From: an uncultured Alphaproteobacteria bacterium
GTDB taxonomy: Bacteria > Pseudomonadota > Alphaproteobacteria > Caulobacterales > Parvularculaceae
Reading direction: 5' to 3'
Length of the DNA: 33,413 bases
NCBI GenBank assembly: GCA_902826095.1
Contig: CADEDN010000036.1
Location: forward strand, 1-33,413
This document shows, piece after piece, positions 33,337 to 33,413 of this stretch. The first letter of the stretch is position 1; the number at the start of each line of letters is the position of its first letter. A program made the position numbers and the translations under genes. The notes below the pieces were generated by a model, which worked only from the letters and a program-made list of their open reading frames with translations, had not been told where the DNA came from and searched no databases.

Positions 33337-33413
33337 TTTTTTTGTGACCGAAAATCAGCCGCTTATATAATTAAAGAAATTCCGCCTCCGGCCGGACTCC
33401 GCGCTAGCGGAAT

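Larger units (their letters stand above)
32739..33413. other. Gene-free right edge with several repeat structures
   Basis: 675 bases without a supportable gene. The 86-residue frame at 33066-33326 has no family pattern and ends in translated 12-bp repeats. Contents: three 7-bp CCCTAAT-type units at 32862-32882; inverted arms at 32964-33021; T9 at 32991-32999; a hairpin CTCAGTCG/CGACTGAG at 33223-33251; five 12-bp repeats at 33277-33336 followed by T8; a small AT-rich stretch (about 33351-33380); and a 7-bp inverted repeat ATTCCGC/GCGGAAT at 33379-33413. I looked for a tRNA or tmRNA and found no acceptable T-arm. Confidence 0.6.

Overview
The window is GC-rich, densely packed bacterial chromosome, most likely from an alphaproteobacterium. 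The grounds are the DUF1285 / CoA-pyrophosphatase / CCA-enzyme gene order, the MoxR-DUF58-DUF4159 operon, GTG and TTG starts, ATGA-type overlaps, and the 'catcctgaggagccgcc' type of palindromic repeat. I cannot place it below class level. No rRNA, tRNA, CRISPR array or complete insertion sequence is visible.

Layout. 1-678: no gene, a pile-up of palindromic repeat elements. 679-3182 (minus): DUF1285 protein, CoA-pyrophosphatase NUDIX enzyme, CCA tRNA nucleotidyltransferase. 3248-5146 (minus): SppA signal peptide peptidase, followed by a hairpin. 5454-13220 (plus): MoxR ATPase, an inserted DUF3800 gene, DUF58 protein, BatA/DUF4159 membrane protein, and a large VWA/amidotransferase-fold membrane protein. 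13327-14007: a small protein with a flagellin-like pattern. 14038-14130: a cloverleaf-like repeat. 14172-15532 (minus): queC-queE for 7-deazaguanine synthesis. 15610-15957: cutA. 16066-18616 (minus): hpd - marR - lipid hydrolase, an operon with three genes joined by ATGA overlaps and a clear palindromic operator upstream. 18689-19075 (minus): a probable phage VapE/primase fragment. 19129-20312 (plus): maleylacetoacetate isomerase and a gamma-carbonic anhydrase. 20309-20698 (minus): small membrane protein. 20870-22534: MFS transporter with an extra-membrane insertion. 22541-25141 (minus): secreted beta-helix (pectate-lyase-like) multidomain protein. 25488-28683 (plus): a two-partner secretion pair (TpsB, short TpsA). 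28684-30170 (minus): ExoD-like protein and UppP. 30251-32738 (minus): 3-oxoacid CoA-transferase subunits A and B plus a DSD1-type PLP enzyme. 32739-33413: no gene; inverted repeats, short tandem repeats and an AT-rich tail.

How the parts work together. The MoxR operon is the usual AAA+ ATPase plus VWA-protein set, thought to act as an envelope chaperone or maturation system. Its unusual feature is a DUF3800 gene beginning on the base after the moxR stop. hpd and maiA serve tyrosine degradation; the MarR protein probably controls hpd and itself through the palindrome at 18644-18667. The TPS pair and the divergent beta-helix protein form a cell-surface block.

Best leads for something new: DUF3800 inside the MoxR operon; the flagellin-pattern cytoplasmic protein after that operon; a short TpsA with a C-terminal two-cysteine motif; and five 12-bp repeats at the right edge that resemble integrase arm sites and may mark the start of an unseen genomic island.
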